DNA of 64,000 bases from Bacteroidota bacterium (lineage in GTDB: Bacteria; Bacteroidota; Bacteroidia; B-17B0; Aurantibacillaceae): assembly GCA_016185125.1 (NCBI GenBank), contig JACPOC010000015.1, positions 62,001 through 126,000 on the forward strand. Reading direction: 5' to 3'. The notes below the pieces were generated by a model that ran no database searches, was not told the DNA's origin, and was given only the letters and a program-made list of their open reading frames with translations. The translations under genes and the position numbers were made by a program. Below are positions 54,525 through 64,000 of this stretch, piece by piece (within the stretch, counting starts at the first letter, position 1; each line of letters begins with the position of its first letter).

Positions 54525-54555
54525 CGAAAATAAATAATTTGTTTTAAACAAACAA
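54525..54555 (-). promoter_or_regulatory. Minus-strand promoter with embedded palindrome
   Basis: On the minus strand, TTG (54555-54553), a 20-nt spacer and TATTTTCG (54532-54525) match the phylum promoter with one mismatch. The spacer contains the 15-bp palindrome TTTGTTTTAAACAAA (54538-54552), a possible operator. Confidence 0.5.
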
Positions 54556-54690
54556 ACAATTGTTAAAACAGATATGCAAATTTAAAAATTAAGCTGTTTA
54601 ATTGTTTTGCCGCCTCCTTTTACTATATGGCTATTTTTTAAAATATAAAGGCAAGGGTTAGCAAACCTTTAAGCGGTAAAGCGTATTAGT

Positions 54691-57600
54691 TTAAGTTTTT
54701 GGTTTTTTCTTAAACTTGGCCGAATAGCGTTTAAATAATTGATTAACTGTTTCAAATTCTTCGCGGTAAAATAAACCTATGCCTTGCGTATAAGGGCCGC
54801 CCGTTGTTGTTATTTGTGTTATATTATTGCTGCGGTTAAAACCTTTAACCCTGTAGCGCCCGTCTTCGGTTAATTTATATTCAATATTCACGTCAATAAT
54901 ACCGCTTGAGTTGCGGCTAACCTGATTATTATTTACGCCAAAGTTACCATCAATAGATACTTTATTATTAAATAATTGCTTGCTCAAGGCAAGGTCTACC
55001 TCGTTGCTGGTATTAGTTCCTGCCCTATAATTTAAGCCCACTTCCAAATCATTTATGCCCGTTAAGTTGCCCACATAATTATTTAAAAACGAACTTAAAC
55101 GGTTACTCAGCATTTCGCTTCCGGTAGAGGCCGCGGCGTTACTTGCGCTTACTCCGCCGGTTGCGCTGCTGTATATTTGCGGAGTTACAAAGCTTCTAAA
55201 AAGCAAAAATGAAAATACTTGCCTGTTTAGTTCTGCTTCATCACTTAAAATATTATTTATTCGGGCGCGCGCGGTAGCGTCAATGGTTGGAAATTCTATA
55301 GCGAAATTTATATTGGGCGAAAATAACCGATCGCTTATTTTTAGCTTACAATCTACCGGAAATCTGCCTTTATACGCGTCTGTATTATCATTAAGCAGAG
55401 GAGCTACAGAAGCTCTTTGTTTATAGCTGGTTACTATTTTAATTTGCGCCCCTAAAGGATCTCCGCTCCACGAAATATTGCTTCCCGGATCTATTTCAAA
55501 TTTTTTATTAATTACATTTTCAAGTGTAAAGAGGTAATCACCATTTGAAATAATATAATCTCCAAACATTTCAAATTTTCCTAATGTGTTTATTTGTAAA
55601 ATCAACTCGCCATTTCCCTGAACGGTTAAAGCGTCGCCGGCCTTACTGTCTAAAATAATATTCATGTGCGCATCGGGGGTAGCTTTAATTAACATATCTA
55701 AATTAAAACCGGTTATTGCTTCATCGGCATGCTTTTTAAGGGTATCTTTTTTTACAAAATGAATAAAATTATTATCACTTATTTCGGAGGGGCCATCCAA
55801 GGGTAAAATAAATTTAGAACCTTTAGTTGTTGTGTTGGATATCTTCATGTTAAGGTTATTTAAAAAACCATAAATTCCTACGTTACCCGTGCCATACATT
55901 TTACCGTAAAATGTTTTATTTTCTTTTTTGGTGGTATTTAATACCAGCATTTTATTGTAGTTAATATCGTAATCAATTTTAATTTTTGTAAAATTATTAT
56001 GAAAGATATTTCCGTTGATGGTTCCTTGAGGAGCTGCCTTTAAACTTTTTTCTTTCATCATTAAATCAGAGAAACGAATTTGATCGGGCATAATTTCTAT
56101 CTCGCCGGTTATGTTGTAAACTACATTTGTATAATCAACTTTTATTTCACTGCTAAATAATTTTAATTTACCATCTATTTTTAAGTTTTGTGGTGTGCCG
56201 TGAATTTTGCCTGCGCCTGTTACCAGCGCGTTATTAATAGTTAAAATGCCCTCTAATAAAGGATTTAATAATTTTAAATTAGCGGGTGAGGCACTGAAAT
56301 CAATATCCAGGCTTTCCTCTGTTTTATCGAGGTAATAATAACCGTTAAAGGCAATGTTTTTGGTTTGCTCTCCGTTTATTCCCGGAAACCCTAATGAAGA
56401 ATAACCATTTAAATAAAAAAACTTTTTCTCTGAATTATGGGTTGTTTTTACAATGAGTTGTCCTAGGGTATTGTTATTAATTTTTAATTTTGAAAAACTA
56501 AGGTCGCTGTTAAAGTCAAATGTTTTTAAATCGTGCAGTGTAACTTTTCCTGATAAGGAACCTTCCAATTGCAGTTTTATTAGTTTAAGTAAAGGATTAA
56601 ATTGCTGCAGAACCACATTTTCGGTATTTATAAATAAACTATCGCCCGGCTTACCGGACAATACGCCGGCAATGTTTATTTTTTGATTATTATTTGTAAA
56701 CAGTAAAGGATTAATTATAATAGTGCCGGCGGTATCAATAATTGTTGGATTAGCGGTTATAAGATTCCAGGTACTGTCGTTGGCGGTGATAAAAAATTTA
56801 TCGAGCGTTAGGGTAGCAAGATTGTTGCTGAAAAAACCTTTTCCTGCAATTTTTCCGGCGTAATTGGGTTTAGATTTATTATCCCACTCCAAATTATATT
56901 TAGTGTCTTTATCTTTTGACACAAAATACATGAAATAATTATTCAGCTTAATACTATCGCTAAGTTGAATGTCTTTGCCTTTAAACACTAAATTTATCTT
57001 GTTATTCTGCGAAAACGATTCAATTACATTTTCATGAAACAAAATAGTTTTAAAACGTATTGAATCTGATTTGGAATTTATATTAAAAAGATTTTTTGAT
57101 ACATCAAAATCACCGTTAATAATTGTGCCCGGACTAATCATTAAATCTTTTATATAAAGCTCGCGAATAACATCAAACTTTTTTATTGTAAGTTTAAACT
57201 TAAGAGCATCTGTATAAGAAGTTTTTAATTTTTTTTTAGGAAAAAAAGCGGGGTAATAGGAAATTAAAAATTGATTGAAAGCGGGGGGAAGATTGGTAAT
57301 GTTGAACTTTCCGTCAACGGCAAGATTAAAATAACTCGAGTTAACTGTTATTTTTTTATCAGCTGTTTCCTGCTCCAGTTTAAGATCAAAGGTGCTGAAC
57401 TTATAGGTTTTTTTTGCGTTTTTATAAATGGTATTATCCAGATTAATATAACCCGAAAGATTATTTATATTATCTCCCTGCATGGCAATTAAAATCTGTG
57501 TAGAAATAGTGGCATCTTCCTTAGTAAAGTTTAGTTTTTTTAAGTCGATATTATTTACTGTTGATATAAAATCCATTGATGGCATTTTCTTGGTAAAATT

Positions 57601-59151
57601 TACTGAACCGTTAAATTCGAAATCAGCATTCGGGTCTTTGCTTACCAAAAGGCCATTAAATACTTTTTGTTTTACACTCCCATTCATTACAATATTTTTA
57701 TAATCGTAATTATTATAAGTAAGGTTAATAATTTGACCCTTCACATCAACATTCATCGATTTTATAGAAATTCCTTTACCTTTTATTTCAGCATTTAAGG
57801 AAAGTGATTTAATGTCTTTAGAGCCAATTAAAGCGCCAAGTTTAAAATCTTGAGTTTTAATTTTTCCGCGATAAACTATGTCATCCGATTTTTTACCCAG
57901 CTTAATACTCAAATCGGTTGTGGCATTCCCAAGTGCGGTTTTAAAGGTGCCATAGGTTGTAAAATCGTTAACAAAACCATCAAATTGGCCTTTGTAGGAA
58001 ATAGTCCCAAACAGTTTAATTTGATTAGGAAGCTCGAGTTTTTTAGCTTCAATAAATGGGTAATTTGGTATTTCCATCAGATCAAGATAATTAGTGGAAA
58101 TTTCTTTTGCGTTAAAGTGAATATAACTCTTTGAAAAATTTGGAAGACCGCTTATGCTGAAGTTTCCCCTGAATTTCGTATATTTTCCATACGATACATT
58201 TATATCGCGTAGATTAAGATCGTTCACATACCCTTTTACAATTCCTGATAAATTAACTGTTTTATCCAGTCCGTTTAATTCGCTTGTAAAACTTGCTATG
58301 TCGGTAAAACTAACATGCGTACTATCAAAAAATTCCGCGCTCATTTGTATTTTATTAATAAAGTCAGAGTAATCATCGTAGTTGTTATAATAAAAATTAA
58401 CCGTTCCTTTTAAAAAAGTTAGTGGAGTTTTTAAATATAATTTTTCCAAAAAAAGTTCTTTACGGCTAATCTTTAATTTTGTAGTTAGCTCGTTTATAAC
58501 AAATCCACTTTGTTCTTTTGTGGTTAATCCGTTTATATCTGCAATAACCGTATCGGCGCTTAGTTTAAAATTTGAAATTTTTGCCGAAGTTTTACTAAGA
58601 CTTAAATAATTAAAATTGATATTGCGCGAAACGGAAATGTCTTTTCCTTCATCTTTATAAATGAAGTTTAAATTATCTAAAACAATATCACCCAATTGAA
58701 CATGCCATTCTTCTGCGGTATCCTGTTTCGTTTTTGCGCCACTTGTAAAATAATCAAACAGAAATTGGTAATTTAATGTAGAATCGCCTTTATAATTTAT
58801 GAGTTTTGCCGTAAGATTGCTGAAAATAATTTTATCCAAGTTAAGAATTTTGTTTGTGTAATTAAAGTTTTTAATATCTATCGAAATATCTCCTTTTAGT
58901 AAAGTGTCTTTATGTAAATCCATTACCAAAATTTCTTTTAGGTGGGCTTTTGTAAAAAAATCAAGTTCAATTTTTTTAATGGATATGGATGTATGAAGCT
59001 CTTTACTTAAATAGTTCTCGGCTTTTTTTCCTAACCATGTTTGAAAAGTATAAGATTGAATTCCAAAATATAGCGCTACGCCAAGCATCACCAAAAGCAA
59101 AAAAAGAATGCCCGTGGTTTTAAATAATATTCTTGTAATTTTGCGAAGCAT
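54691..59151 (-). CDS. tamB: TamB-like translocation/assembly module protein (DUF490)
   Basis: This very large (1486-residue) inner-membrane-anchored protein has an N-terminal TM helix (about 10-32) and then a long beta-strand-rich periplasmic body. The C-terminal DUF490 region contains SYKQRASVAPLLND and the end segment NDLEVGLNYRAGTN ... VSIDGNFGVNNNQ. TamB-type proteins bridge the periplasm and aid phospholipid transport and outer-membrane protein assembly. ATG 59151 was preferred over 59184, which is upstream of the basic LRKITRIL start. It is divergent from tsaD across 50 bases. Confidence 0.9.
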   Translation of the reverse strand: MLRKITRILFKTTGILFLLLVMLGVALYFGIQSYTFQTWLGKKAENYLSKELHTSISIKKIELDFFTKAHLKEILVMDLHKDTLLKGDISIDIKNFNYTNKILNLDKIIFSNLTAKLINYKGDSTLNYQFLFDYFTSGAKTKQDTAEEWHVQLGDIVLDNLNFIYKDEGKDISVSRNINFNYLSLSKTSAKISNFKLSADTVIADINGLTTKEQSGFVINELTTKLKISRKELFLEKLYLKTPLTFLKGTVNFYYNNYDDYSDFINKIQMSAEFFDSTHVSFTDIASFTSELNGLDKTVNLSGIVKGYVNDLNLRDINVSYGKYTKFRGNFSISGLPNFSKSYIHFNAKEISTNYLDLMEIPNYPFIEAKKLELPNQIKLFGTISYKGQFDGFVNDFTTYGTFKTALGNATTDLSIKLGKKSDDIVYRGKIKTQDFKLGALIGSKDIKSLSLNAEIKGKGISIKSMNVDVKGQIINLTYNNYDYKNIVMNGSVKQKVFNGLLVSKDPNADFEFNGSVNFTKKMPSMDFISTVNNIDLKKLNFTKEDATISTQILIAMQGDNINNLSGYINLDNTIYKNAKKTYKFSTFDLKLEQETADKKITVNSSYFNLAVDGKFNITNLPPAFNQFLISYYPAFFPKKKLKTSYTDALKFKLTIKKFDVIRELYIKDLMISPGTIINGDFDVSKNLFNINSKSDSIRFKTILFHENVIESFSQNNKINLVFKGKDIQLSDSIKLNNYFMYFVSKDKDTKYNLEWDNKSKPNYAGKIAGKGFFSNNLATLTLDKFFITANDSTWNLITANPTIIDTAGTIIINPLLFTNNNQKINIAGVLSGKPGDSLFINTENVVLQQFNPLLKLIKLQLEGSLSGKVTLHDLKTFDFNSDLSFSKLKINNNTLGQLIVKTTHNSEKKFFYLNGYSSLGFPGINGEQTKNIAFNGYYYLDKTEESLDIDFSASPANLKLLNPLLEGILTINNALVTGAGKIHGTPQNLKIDGKLKLFSSEIKVDYTNVVYNITGEIEIMPDQIRFSDLMMKEKSLKAAPQGTINGNIFHNNFTKIKIDYDINYNKMLVLNTTKKENKTFYGKMYGTGNVGIYGFLNNLNMKISNTTTKGSKFILPLDGPSEISDNNFIHFVKKDTLKKHADEAITGFNLDMLIKATPDAHMNIILDSKAGDALTVQGNGELILQINTLGKFEMFGDYIISNGDYLFTLENVINKKFEIDPGSNISWSGDPLGAQIKIVTSYKQRASVAPLLNDNTDAYKGRFPVDCKLKISDRLFSPNINFAIEFPTIDATARARINNILSDEAELNRQVFSFLLFRSFVTPQIYSSATGGVSASNAAASTGSEMLSNRLSSFLNNYVGNLTGINDLEVGLNYRAGTNTSNEVDLALSKQLFNNKVSIDGNFGVNNNQVSRNSSGIIDVNIEYKLTEDGRYRVKGFNRSNNITQITTTGGPYTQGIGLFYREEFETVNQLFKRYSAKFKKKPKT

Positions 59152-59201
59152 TGGCTTAGCTCTAAAGATAAGTGAAAAAACCAAGAAGCATTATTTAAAA
59201 A

Positions 59202-60230
59202 TTGCAAAAATCTGATGTTTATATTTTAGCTATTGAAAGCAGTTGTGATGATACATCATGCGCGGTGTTAAAAAATACCATAGTACTTTCTAACGAAACA
59301 GCAGGCCAGGAAATTCATGCCAGATATGGCGGTGTGGTGCCGGAACTTGCCAGCCGCGATCATGAAAAAAATATCGTACCTGTTGTAGATGCGGCATTAA
59401 AGAAAGCGCAAATTTCTTTAACAGATATTAACGCCATTGCTGTTACTTCGGGGCCGGGTTTAATGGGAAGTTTATTGGTGGGACTTTCTTTCGCCAAATC
59501 TTTATCTCTTTCTCTTAACATTCCACTTATTGAAGTGAATCACATGCAGGGGCACATTCTTGCTCATTTTTTAAGTAACGATGGAATTCAAAATCAGGCT
59601 CCTCCTTTTCCTTTTTTATGTTTAACTGTTAGCGGCGGCCATACCCAATTAATAAAAGTTTCTGACCATCTTGAATTTGAAATTTTAGGGCAAACTATTG
59701 ATGATGCGGTGGGTGAAGCCTTTGACAAAGCCGCTAAAATATTGGGATTGCCTTATCCCGGCGGGCCACTCATTGACAAATTAGCAAAGGAAGGCGACCA
59801 CACCAAATTTAAATTTGCTAAACCAAATGTTCAAGCGTTAAATTTTAGTTTTAGTGGCATAAAAACTTCTTTCCTTTATTTCATACAAAACAATGTTCAA
59901 AAAAACGAAAAGTTTGTTGAGGAAAATCTAAAAGATATTTGCGCTTCCTACCAACATCATTTAATTGCCGTACTTCTTAAAAATGTAAAAAAGTGTATAG
60001 CAGAAACCGGGACCCGACATTTAGCCATTGCGGGAGGGGTTTCGGCAAATTCTGAATTGCGGAATGAAGTTAAAAAACTCGAGGAAGAACTCTCAATCAC
60101 CACTTACATCCCCCCTTTTGAATATTGTACCGACAATGCAGCCATGATAGGTATTACCGCTTATTATAAGTTTCAAAAAGGCTATTTTTCTTCACTTTCT
60201 ATAAGTCCGCAAGTGAAGGTGGGAGTATAA
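59202..60230 (+). CDS. tsaD: tRNA N6-adenosine threonylcarbamoyltransferase TsaD
   Basis: This 342-residue cytoplasmic Kae1/Gcp/TsaD enzyme transfers threonylcarbamoyl to A37 of ANN-decoding tRNAs, with TsaB and TsaE. It shows the N-terminal ILAIESSCDDTSCAVL, the metal-binding VNHMQGHILAH, the SGGHTQL loop, and the C-terminal CTDNAAMIG. No in-frame ATG precedes the conserved start, so TTG 59202 is used. A neighbouring out-of-frame ATG at 59215 is not a start. Confidence 0.95.
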   Translation: MQKSDVYILAIESSCDDTSCAVLKNTIVLSNETAGQEIHARYGGVVPELASRDHEKNIVPVVDAALKKAQISLTDINAIAVTSGPGLMGSLLVGLSFAKSLSLSLNIPLIEVNHMQGHILAHFLSNDGIQNQAPPFPFLCLTVSGGHTQLIKVSDHLEFEILGQTIDDAVGEAFDKAAKILGLPYPGGPLIDKLAKEGDHTKFKFAKPNVQALNFSFSGIKTSFLYFIQNNVQKNEKFVEENLKDICASYQHHLIAVLLKNVKKCIAETGTRHLAIAGGVSANSELRNEVKKLEEELSITTYIPPFEYCTDNAAMIGITAYYKFQKGYFSSLSISPQVKVGV

Positions 60231-60318
60231 AATAGACTTAATTAATTATAAAATAATCAATTTTTAAAGCTCAATTTTATTTCGTATCTTTAACTTTCAA
60301 AAAGCATTAAACCTCCCT

Positions 60319-62259
60319 ATGAAAAGAGTTTTATTTATCATTGCCTTAAATCTTTTAGTTTTTTGTTCTATTTCGCAAAATGTTGGTATTGGCAATAACA
60401 ACCCCCAGTCTAAATTACATGTTAGCGGAGCCATACGTTCAGATACTTTAATTGGCATGGGTCCACGCAATTTGTTTGCCGCGCCCAATGGAAGAATTTA
60501 CGACAGCTTGGTTATACCTTCAACGCTTAACTGGGAAATTACCGGAAACTCAAATATTACACCGCTTAATTTTTTAGGCACTACTAATGCAAGTGATTTA
60601 ATTTTTAGAACCAATAATGTTGAACGAGGCCGTTTTTTAGGAAGCAATGGTTTTTTGGGTTTAGGAACTGCCACGCCCGGCACCCGCTTGGAAATAAGCG
60701 CTATGTTAGCAGATGGAATTTCCATTAGGCCACCGGTAGGTAACGATGCGGGCGACTTAATGTTTTTCGACGCTTTAGGAAATGAAAAAGGCAGGGTGTG
60801 TACTAATCCCGCGTTAGGATCCGGCCTTATATTTTCTGGCGGAAACGTTTACACTCCACATGTTTATATTAATTCTATTGGAAACATGGGCATTGGCAAC
60901 ACCACACCTAATAACAGACTTGAAGTAACTTCTCCTACCCCAAATACTTCCGGCTTGCGTTTTACTAATTTAACCGCGCTTTCTCCCACAGTAGCTTCCA
61001 ATGGCAGGGCACTTTCTGTGGATGTAAACGGAGATGTGGTTTTAACGCCCGCCTCCTCTAATGCTTGGGATATTTTAGGGAATTCAGGAACTAACCCTTT
61101 AATTAATTTTTTAGGAACTACCGATAATGTTGATTTGGTTTTTAGAACAAACAATATAGAGTGGGCCAGGATATTAAATAACGGCAGGGTAGGCATTGGC
61201 ACGGCAACACCACGGGCAAAATTTGATGTTTTAAACGGTGATGCTATCGTAGCGGATAATGTTTTCCCGCAATTATCTTTTAACGTGGGGCGCTCCAATA
61301 CAACTATTTTTACTGATAATATTCGCCCTTATACGGATAATGGTTTTAGAATTTACGACGGGAACTCTCCTTCGCATCTGCACCTTGAAGCCACTACACA
61401 AGGTATTATTCAAGCCTATAACAGCACCACAAGCGCTAACCCTAACGCACTAGAAATTCCCGGCACCGAAACAATTTTATCATTAAACCCTACGGGCGGC
61501 GGGGTAAGGGTAGGTTTGCCTAATGGATTATCTACAACCATTAACCCTAATTTACCCGATAATCCAAATCATCGTTTAACAGTAGGTTCTGGATATTTTG
61601 TGGCAGGAAATTATAATACAGATCCAGCCGGAATAGGACAGGCTCCGGGTACTACCTGGATTGCGGGAGTTGGTGCTTTGGCCGTTGCCATGAACAGAAA
61701 CGGAGGCAGAAGCCATGTGGATTTATGGAATACTTCTGATGTTACCCAAGTTGCCGCTAACAGCAATGCCGATCGTGGTTTTGAATTTAGAGGTTACGAT
61801 AATGCGTACGCCGAACGAACAATGGCAAGGATTGACGGACTTGGTCAATTTTTTAGCAATGGAACTTTTGCAATAAGCGATAAACGTTTCAAAACAGAAA
61901 TTATACCCTTTAATGAATCTGTTTTAGAAAAATTATTACAGGTAAAAACGTATACCTATAAAATGCATCAGCCTGTATCAAAAAATGGTGCCGCATTAGA
62001 AAGAGGAGCCATTGTTAAAGAAAAAGATTTTGGCGTGCTTGTTCAGGAATTATATGAACTGTTTCCTTCCGTTGTATACAAACCAAAAGATGAAAGTAAG
62101 GAACCATGGTCGGTTGATTACAGCAGATTTGGATTGTATTTACTCCAGGGAATTAAGGATCAGCAAAAGATCATCTCCGATCAAAAAACTGAAATAAAAG
62201 TATTAAATGATAAATACAACGAATTATTAAATCGGGTTTCAAAACTTGAAAGTAAATAA
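60319..62259 (+). CDS. Secreted tail-fibre-like protein with C-terminal peptidase S74 chaperone
   Basis: This 646-residue protein has a signal peptide (about 1-20), the repeating NVGIGNNNPQSKLHVSGAI module of Bacteroidota tail-like proteins, and several beta-helix-like repeats (WEITGNSNITPLNFLGT recurring). A C-terminal S74 intramolecular chaperone begins SDKRFKTEIIPFNESVLEKLLQ (Ser/Lys pair) and ends in a short coiled coil. The S74 domain normally trimerises and self-cleaves. A near -7 box TATCTTTA lies at 60285-60292. Neighbours share its N-terminus. Confidence 0.9.
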   Translation: MKRVLFIIALNLLVFCSISQNVGIGNNNPQSKLHVSGAIRSDTLIGMGPRNLFAAPNGRIYDSLVIPSTLNWEITGNSNITPLNFLGTTNASDLIFRTNNVERGRFLGSNGFLGLGTATPGTRLEISAMLADGISIRPPVGNDAGDLMFFDALGNEKGRVCTNPALGSGLIFSGGNVYTPHVYINSIGNMGIGNTTPNNRLEVTSPTPNTSGLRFTNLTALSPTVASNGRALSVDVNGDVVLTPASSNAWDILGNSGTNPLINFLGTTDNVDLVFRTNNIEWARILNNGRVGIGTATPRAKFDVLNGDAIVADNVFPQLSFNVGRSNTTIFTDNIRPYTDNGFRIYDGNSPSHLHLEATTQGIIQAYNSTTSANPNALEIPGTETILSLNPTGGGVRVGLPNGLSTTINPNLPDNPNHRLTVGSGYFVAGNYNTDPAGIGQAPGTTWIAGVGALAVAMNRNGGRSHVDLWNTSDVTQVAANSNADRGFEFRGYDNAYAERTMARIDGLGQFFSNGTFAISDKRFKTEIIPFNESVLEKLLQVKTYTYKMHQPVSKNGAALERGAIVKEKDFGVLVQELYELFPSVVYKPKDESKEPWSVDYSRFGLYLLQGIKDQQKIISDQKTEIKVLNDKYNELLNRVSKLESK

Positions 62260-62267
62260 GTTTAAAC

Positions 62268-63350
62268 ATGAAACCTGTCAAAATAATATTAGCAATTGTT
62301 TTAGGGTTGCCACTTTGCGTTCTATCACAAAATGTGGGAATAGGAACTAATACTCCTCAATCAAAATTACATGTGAGTGGAGCCATCAGATCCGATACTT
62401 TAATTGGAGTAGGGCCAAGGAATTTGTTTGCAGCACCTAATGGAAGAATTTACGACAGCTTGGTTATGCCTTCTACTCTTAATTGGGAAATAAACGGCAA
62501 TTCAAATATTGGCGCTACTAATTTTTTAGGAACTACCAATACCAATGATGTAATTTTTAAGGCAAATAACAGTGAAGCAGCACGCATTAAGCCTGCCGGA
62601 AATTTAGGAATAGGTACGGCTAATCCTAATGCTTCCGCTTTGATAGAAATGGTATCCACTTCGCGCGGATTAATGGTTTCTCAAATGAACACCCCGCAGC
62701 GACTGGCCATTGTTTCTCCGGCTAATGGTTTGCTGGTTGATGATATAACTGCTGGAGTTTTAATGCGGTTTAACGGTGTTCGGTGGCTGGAAGTAGGCGG
62801 GGATCCTATAGGAACCGTACAGGCATTTATGAAAAGTACAGCGATGACTCCTTTAATGCCCTGGGGTTGGGTTGAATGTAATGGCCAGGTTTTAACTGAC
62901 ACGGAGTCGCCTTACAACGGACAAACCATTCCTGATTTAAACAACACTAAAAAGTTTCTGCGTGGAGATTTAACCAGCGGTATTATTCAGGCTGAAGATT
63001 TAGGTGCTCATGCTCATGCAGGAACTACCAGTGCCGTTGGAAACCACGGCCATGGGGGAAGTACCGGAAGTGTGAATTGGGATAACGGAAGGGTAATTCC
63101 TTGGGATGATAACTTTGCTGCTGATGTGGTGAATGGCCCCTTTGGTAACGCAACGCCCCCCGGAGGATTGCCATGGGATGGGCTTGGGAAAATAGGAAAT
63201 ATGATTACTACAATGACAGGAGAATTGGATCATACACATATTATCAATCCCGATGGCGCGCATTCTCACACATTTACAACCACCTCTACCGGTGGTACAG
63301 AAACCAGACCCACTAATATGAGCGTTGTATGGATAATAAGAATTAAGTAA
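62268..63350 (+). CDS. Secreted tail-like protein with phage tail-collar domain
   Basis: This 360-residue paralogue of the preceding gene has nearly the same first 90 residues (signal peptide, NVGIGTNTPQSKLHVSGAIR, PRNLFAAPNGRIYDSLV). It then ends with a different C-terminus: a phage tail-collar domain with PWGWVECNGQVL, IPDLNNTKKFLRG and a His-rich beta segment, finishing ETRPTNMSVVWIIRIK. It starts nine bases after the S74 gene, so they are co-transcribed. It is predicted to be a cell-surface or secreted trimeric fibre. Confidence 0.87.
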   Translation: MKPVKIILAIVLGLPLCVLSQNVGIGTNTPQSKLHVSGAIRSDTLIGVGPRNLFAAPNGRIYDSLVMPSTLNWEINGNSNIGATNFLGTTNTNDVIFKANNSEAARIKPAGNLGIGTANPNASALIEMVSTSRGLMVSQMNTPQRLAIVSPANGLLVDDITAGVLMRFNGVRWLEVGGDPIGTVQAFMKSTAMTPLMPWGWVECNGQVLTDTESPYNGQTIPDLNNTKKFLRGDLTSGIIQAEDLGAHAHAGTTSAVGNHGHGGSTGSVNWDNGRVIPWDDNFAADVVNGPFGNATPPGGLPWDGLGKIGNMITTMTGELDHTHIINPDGAHSHTFTTTSTGGTETRPTNMSVVWIIRIK

Positions 63351-63363
63351 ATCGAATTTTTTA

Positions 63364-64000
63364 ATGAATTTAGAAAATCATACCGGAATTAAAAGCTTGT
63401 TAGCATGTGTTGTGTTATTGATAGCGCAATATTGCGGCTATTCTCAAAATGAATTTGTAAATAACGGATCCGGCATAACTGTTCAGTCAGGCGGTTTAAT
63501 TTTTGTGCAAGGAGAACTTATTAATGCAGATATTGGCGCAAATATTGGTTTAATTAAAAATTCAGGAACCATTGCCTTGTCGGGTGATTGGACAAATAAT
63601 TCAACATCCTCAGCGTTAACTCCAACTTCCGGATTAGTTGAATTAAATGGCGCTTTACAAATAATAAAAGGAACCCAATCTACCACTTTTAATAATCTTA
63701 GTTTACTGGGAACAAATATTAAAAGGCTTAACATCAATACTTTTGTAGGCGGTGTTAACGGTCTTTTAAATTTAACCTCGCGCCCTCTCGACCTTACTAG
63801 CAATACATTGATTGTAACAAATCCCTTGCCTTCTGCCATCATCAGAACAAGCGGTTACATTATCAGCGAAACGCCTGCTGCGCCCGGTTATGGTATTATT
63901 CAATGGAATTTAGCCAACAATACTGGTAATTATATTTTTCCTTTTGGCACTGCAACAGCTTCTTATATTCCGGTTTTTTATACAATTGGCGGGGCAGGAA
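63364..64000 (+). CDS. Secreted protein with signal peptide, 3' end outside window
   Basis: ATG 63364 opens a frame that stays open to the window edge (at least 212 residues). It has a signal peptide (LLACVVLLIAQYCGYSQ), then Gly/Asn/Thr-rich beta-helix-like sequence (GLIFVQGELINADIGANIGL, LNGALQIIKGTQSTTFNNLS). It follows the tail-collar gene by 13 bases and is probably in the same operon. Similar T9SS cargo proteins end in a C-terminal sorting domain, but that part is not visible. Confidence 0.75.
   Translation, partial: MNLENHTGIKSLLACVVLLIAQYCGYSQNEFVNNGSGITVQSGGLIFVQGELINADIGANIGLIKNSGTIALSGDWTNNSTSSALTPTSGLVELNGALQIIKGTQSTTFNNLSLLGTNIKRLNINTFVGGVNGLLNLTSRPLDLTSNTLIVTNPLPSAIIRTSGYIISETPAAPGYGIIQWNLANNTGNYIFPFGTATASYIPVFYTIGGAG

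Noticed and set aside
60319-63350. Prophage tail region
   Set aside because: Only tail-tip-type domains occur, each with a secretion signal peptide, beside tsaD and tamB. No capsid, portal, terminase or integrase.

Overview
The window looks like a chromosomal segment of a free-living Bacteroidota (Flavobacteriia/Sphingobacteriia-like) bacterium. The signs are AT-rich DNA, a short primary sigma factor of the Bacteroidota type, and several good matches to the Bacteroidota promoter (TTG, then about 20 nt, then TAnnTTTG). Gene content agrees: GldA, a PorP/SprF protein, a gliding-motility-type (CHU_C) C-terminal domain, type IX secretion (T9SS) sorting tails, a TonB-dependent receptor, TamB and tryptophan 2,3-dioxygenase. 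No tRNA, rRNA, insertion sequence, prophage or CRISPR array was seen.

Layout. 1-10.4 kb is a dense plus-strand run: end of dapF, a hypothetical gene, a GNAT enzyme, a seven-haem cytochrome with TPRs, mltG, tryptophan dioxygenase, gldA, pheT, a CoA-transferase-like gene and a second GNAT. 10.4-15.8 kb, minus strand, holds trmN6-like, porP/sprF and a 1196-residue surface protein with a CHU_C tail. 15.8-16.3 kb contains a 21-bp tandem repeat array. 16.3-33 kb is mixed housekeeping and envelope: recG, a response regulator, a large TPR-CHAT protein, an ArsC/Spx-like protein, a T9SS-sorted M14 carboxypeptidase, a glucosaminidase, fumC, Usp, a substrate-binding-like protein divergent from an EamA transporter, YicC and signal peptidase I.

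34.3-43.3 kb is the most system-like block: two tandem secreted DUF4331 proteins, a strong terminator, then a TPR protein, a HupE/UreJ membrane protein, a small His-rich envelope protein, a leader with mutually exclusive stems, and a TonB-dependent receptor closed by a UUCG-loop terminator. I read it as a candidate metal-acquisition module, possibly nickel, cobalt or copper; the substrate is inferred.

43.3-54 kb holds a zinc-ribbon protein, a cold-shock-domain protein, a nucleotidyltransferase/small-protein pair, rny, zapA with a very long coiled-coil gene upstream, rpoD with an unusual leader, a MauE/DoxX-thioredoxin fusion and lineage-specific hypotheticals. 54.1-54.6 kb has a second 20/21-bp repeat array, a terminator, a 26-codon peptide and a promoter with an embedded palindrome. 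54.7-64 kb holds tamB, tsaD, and tandem secreted phage-tail-like proteins (one with a peptidase S74 chaperone, one with a tail-collar end) followed by a secreted protein that runs off the window.
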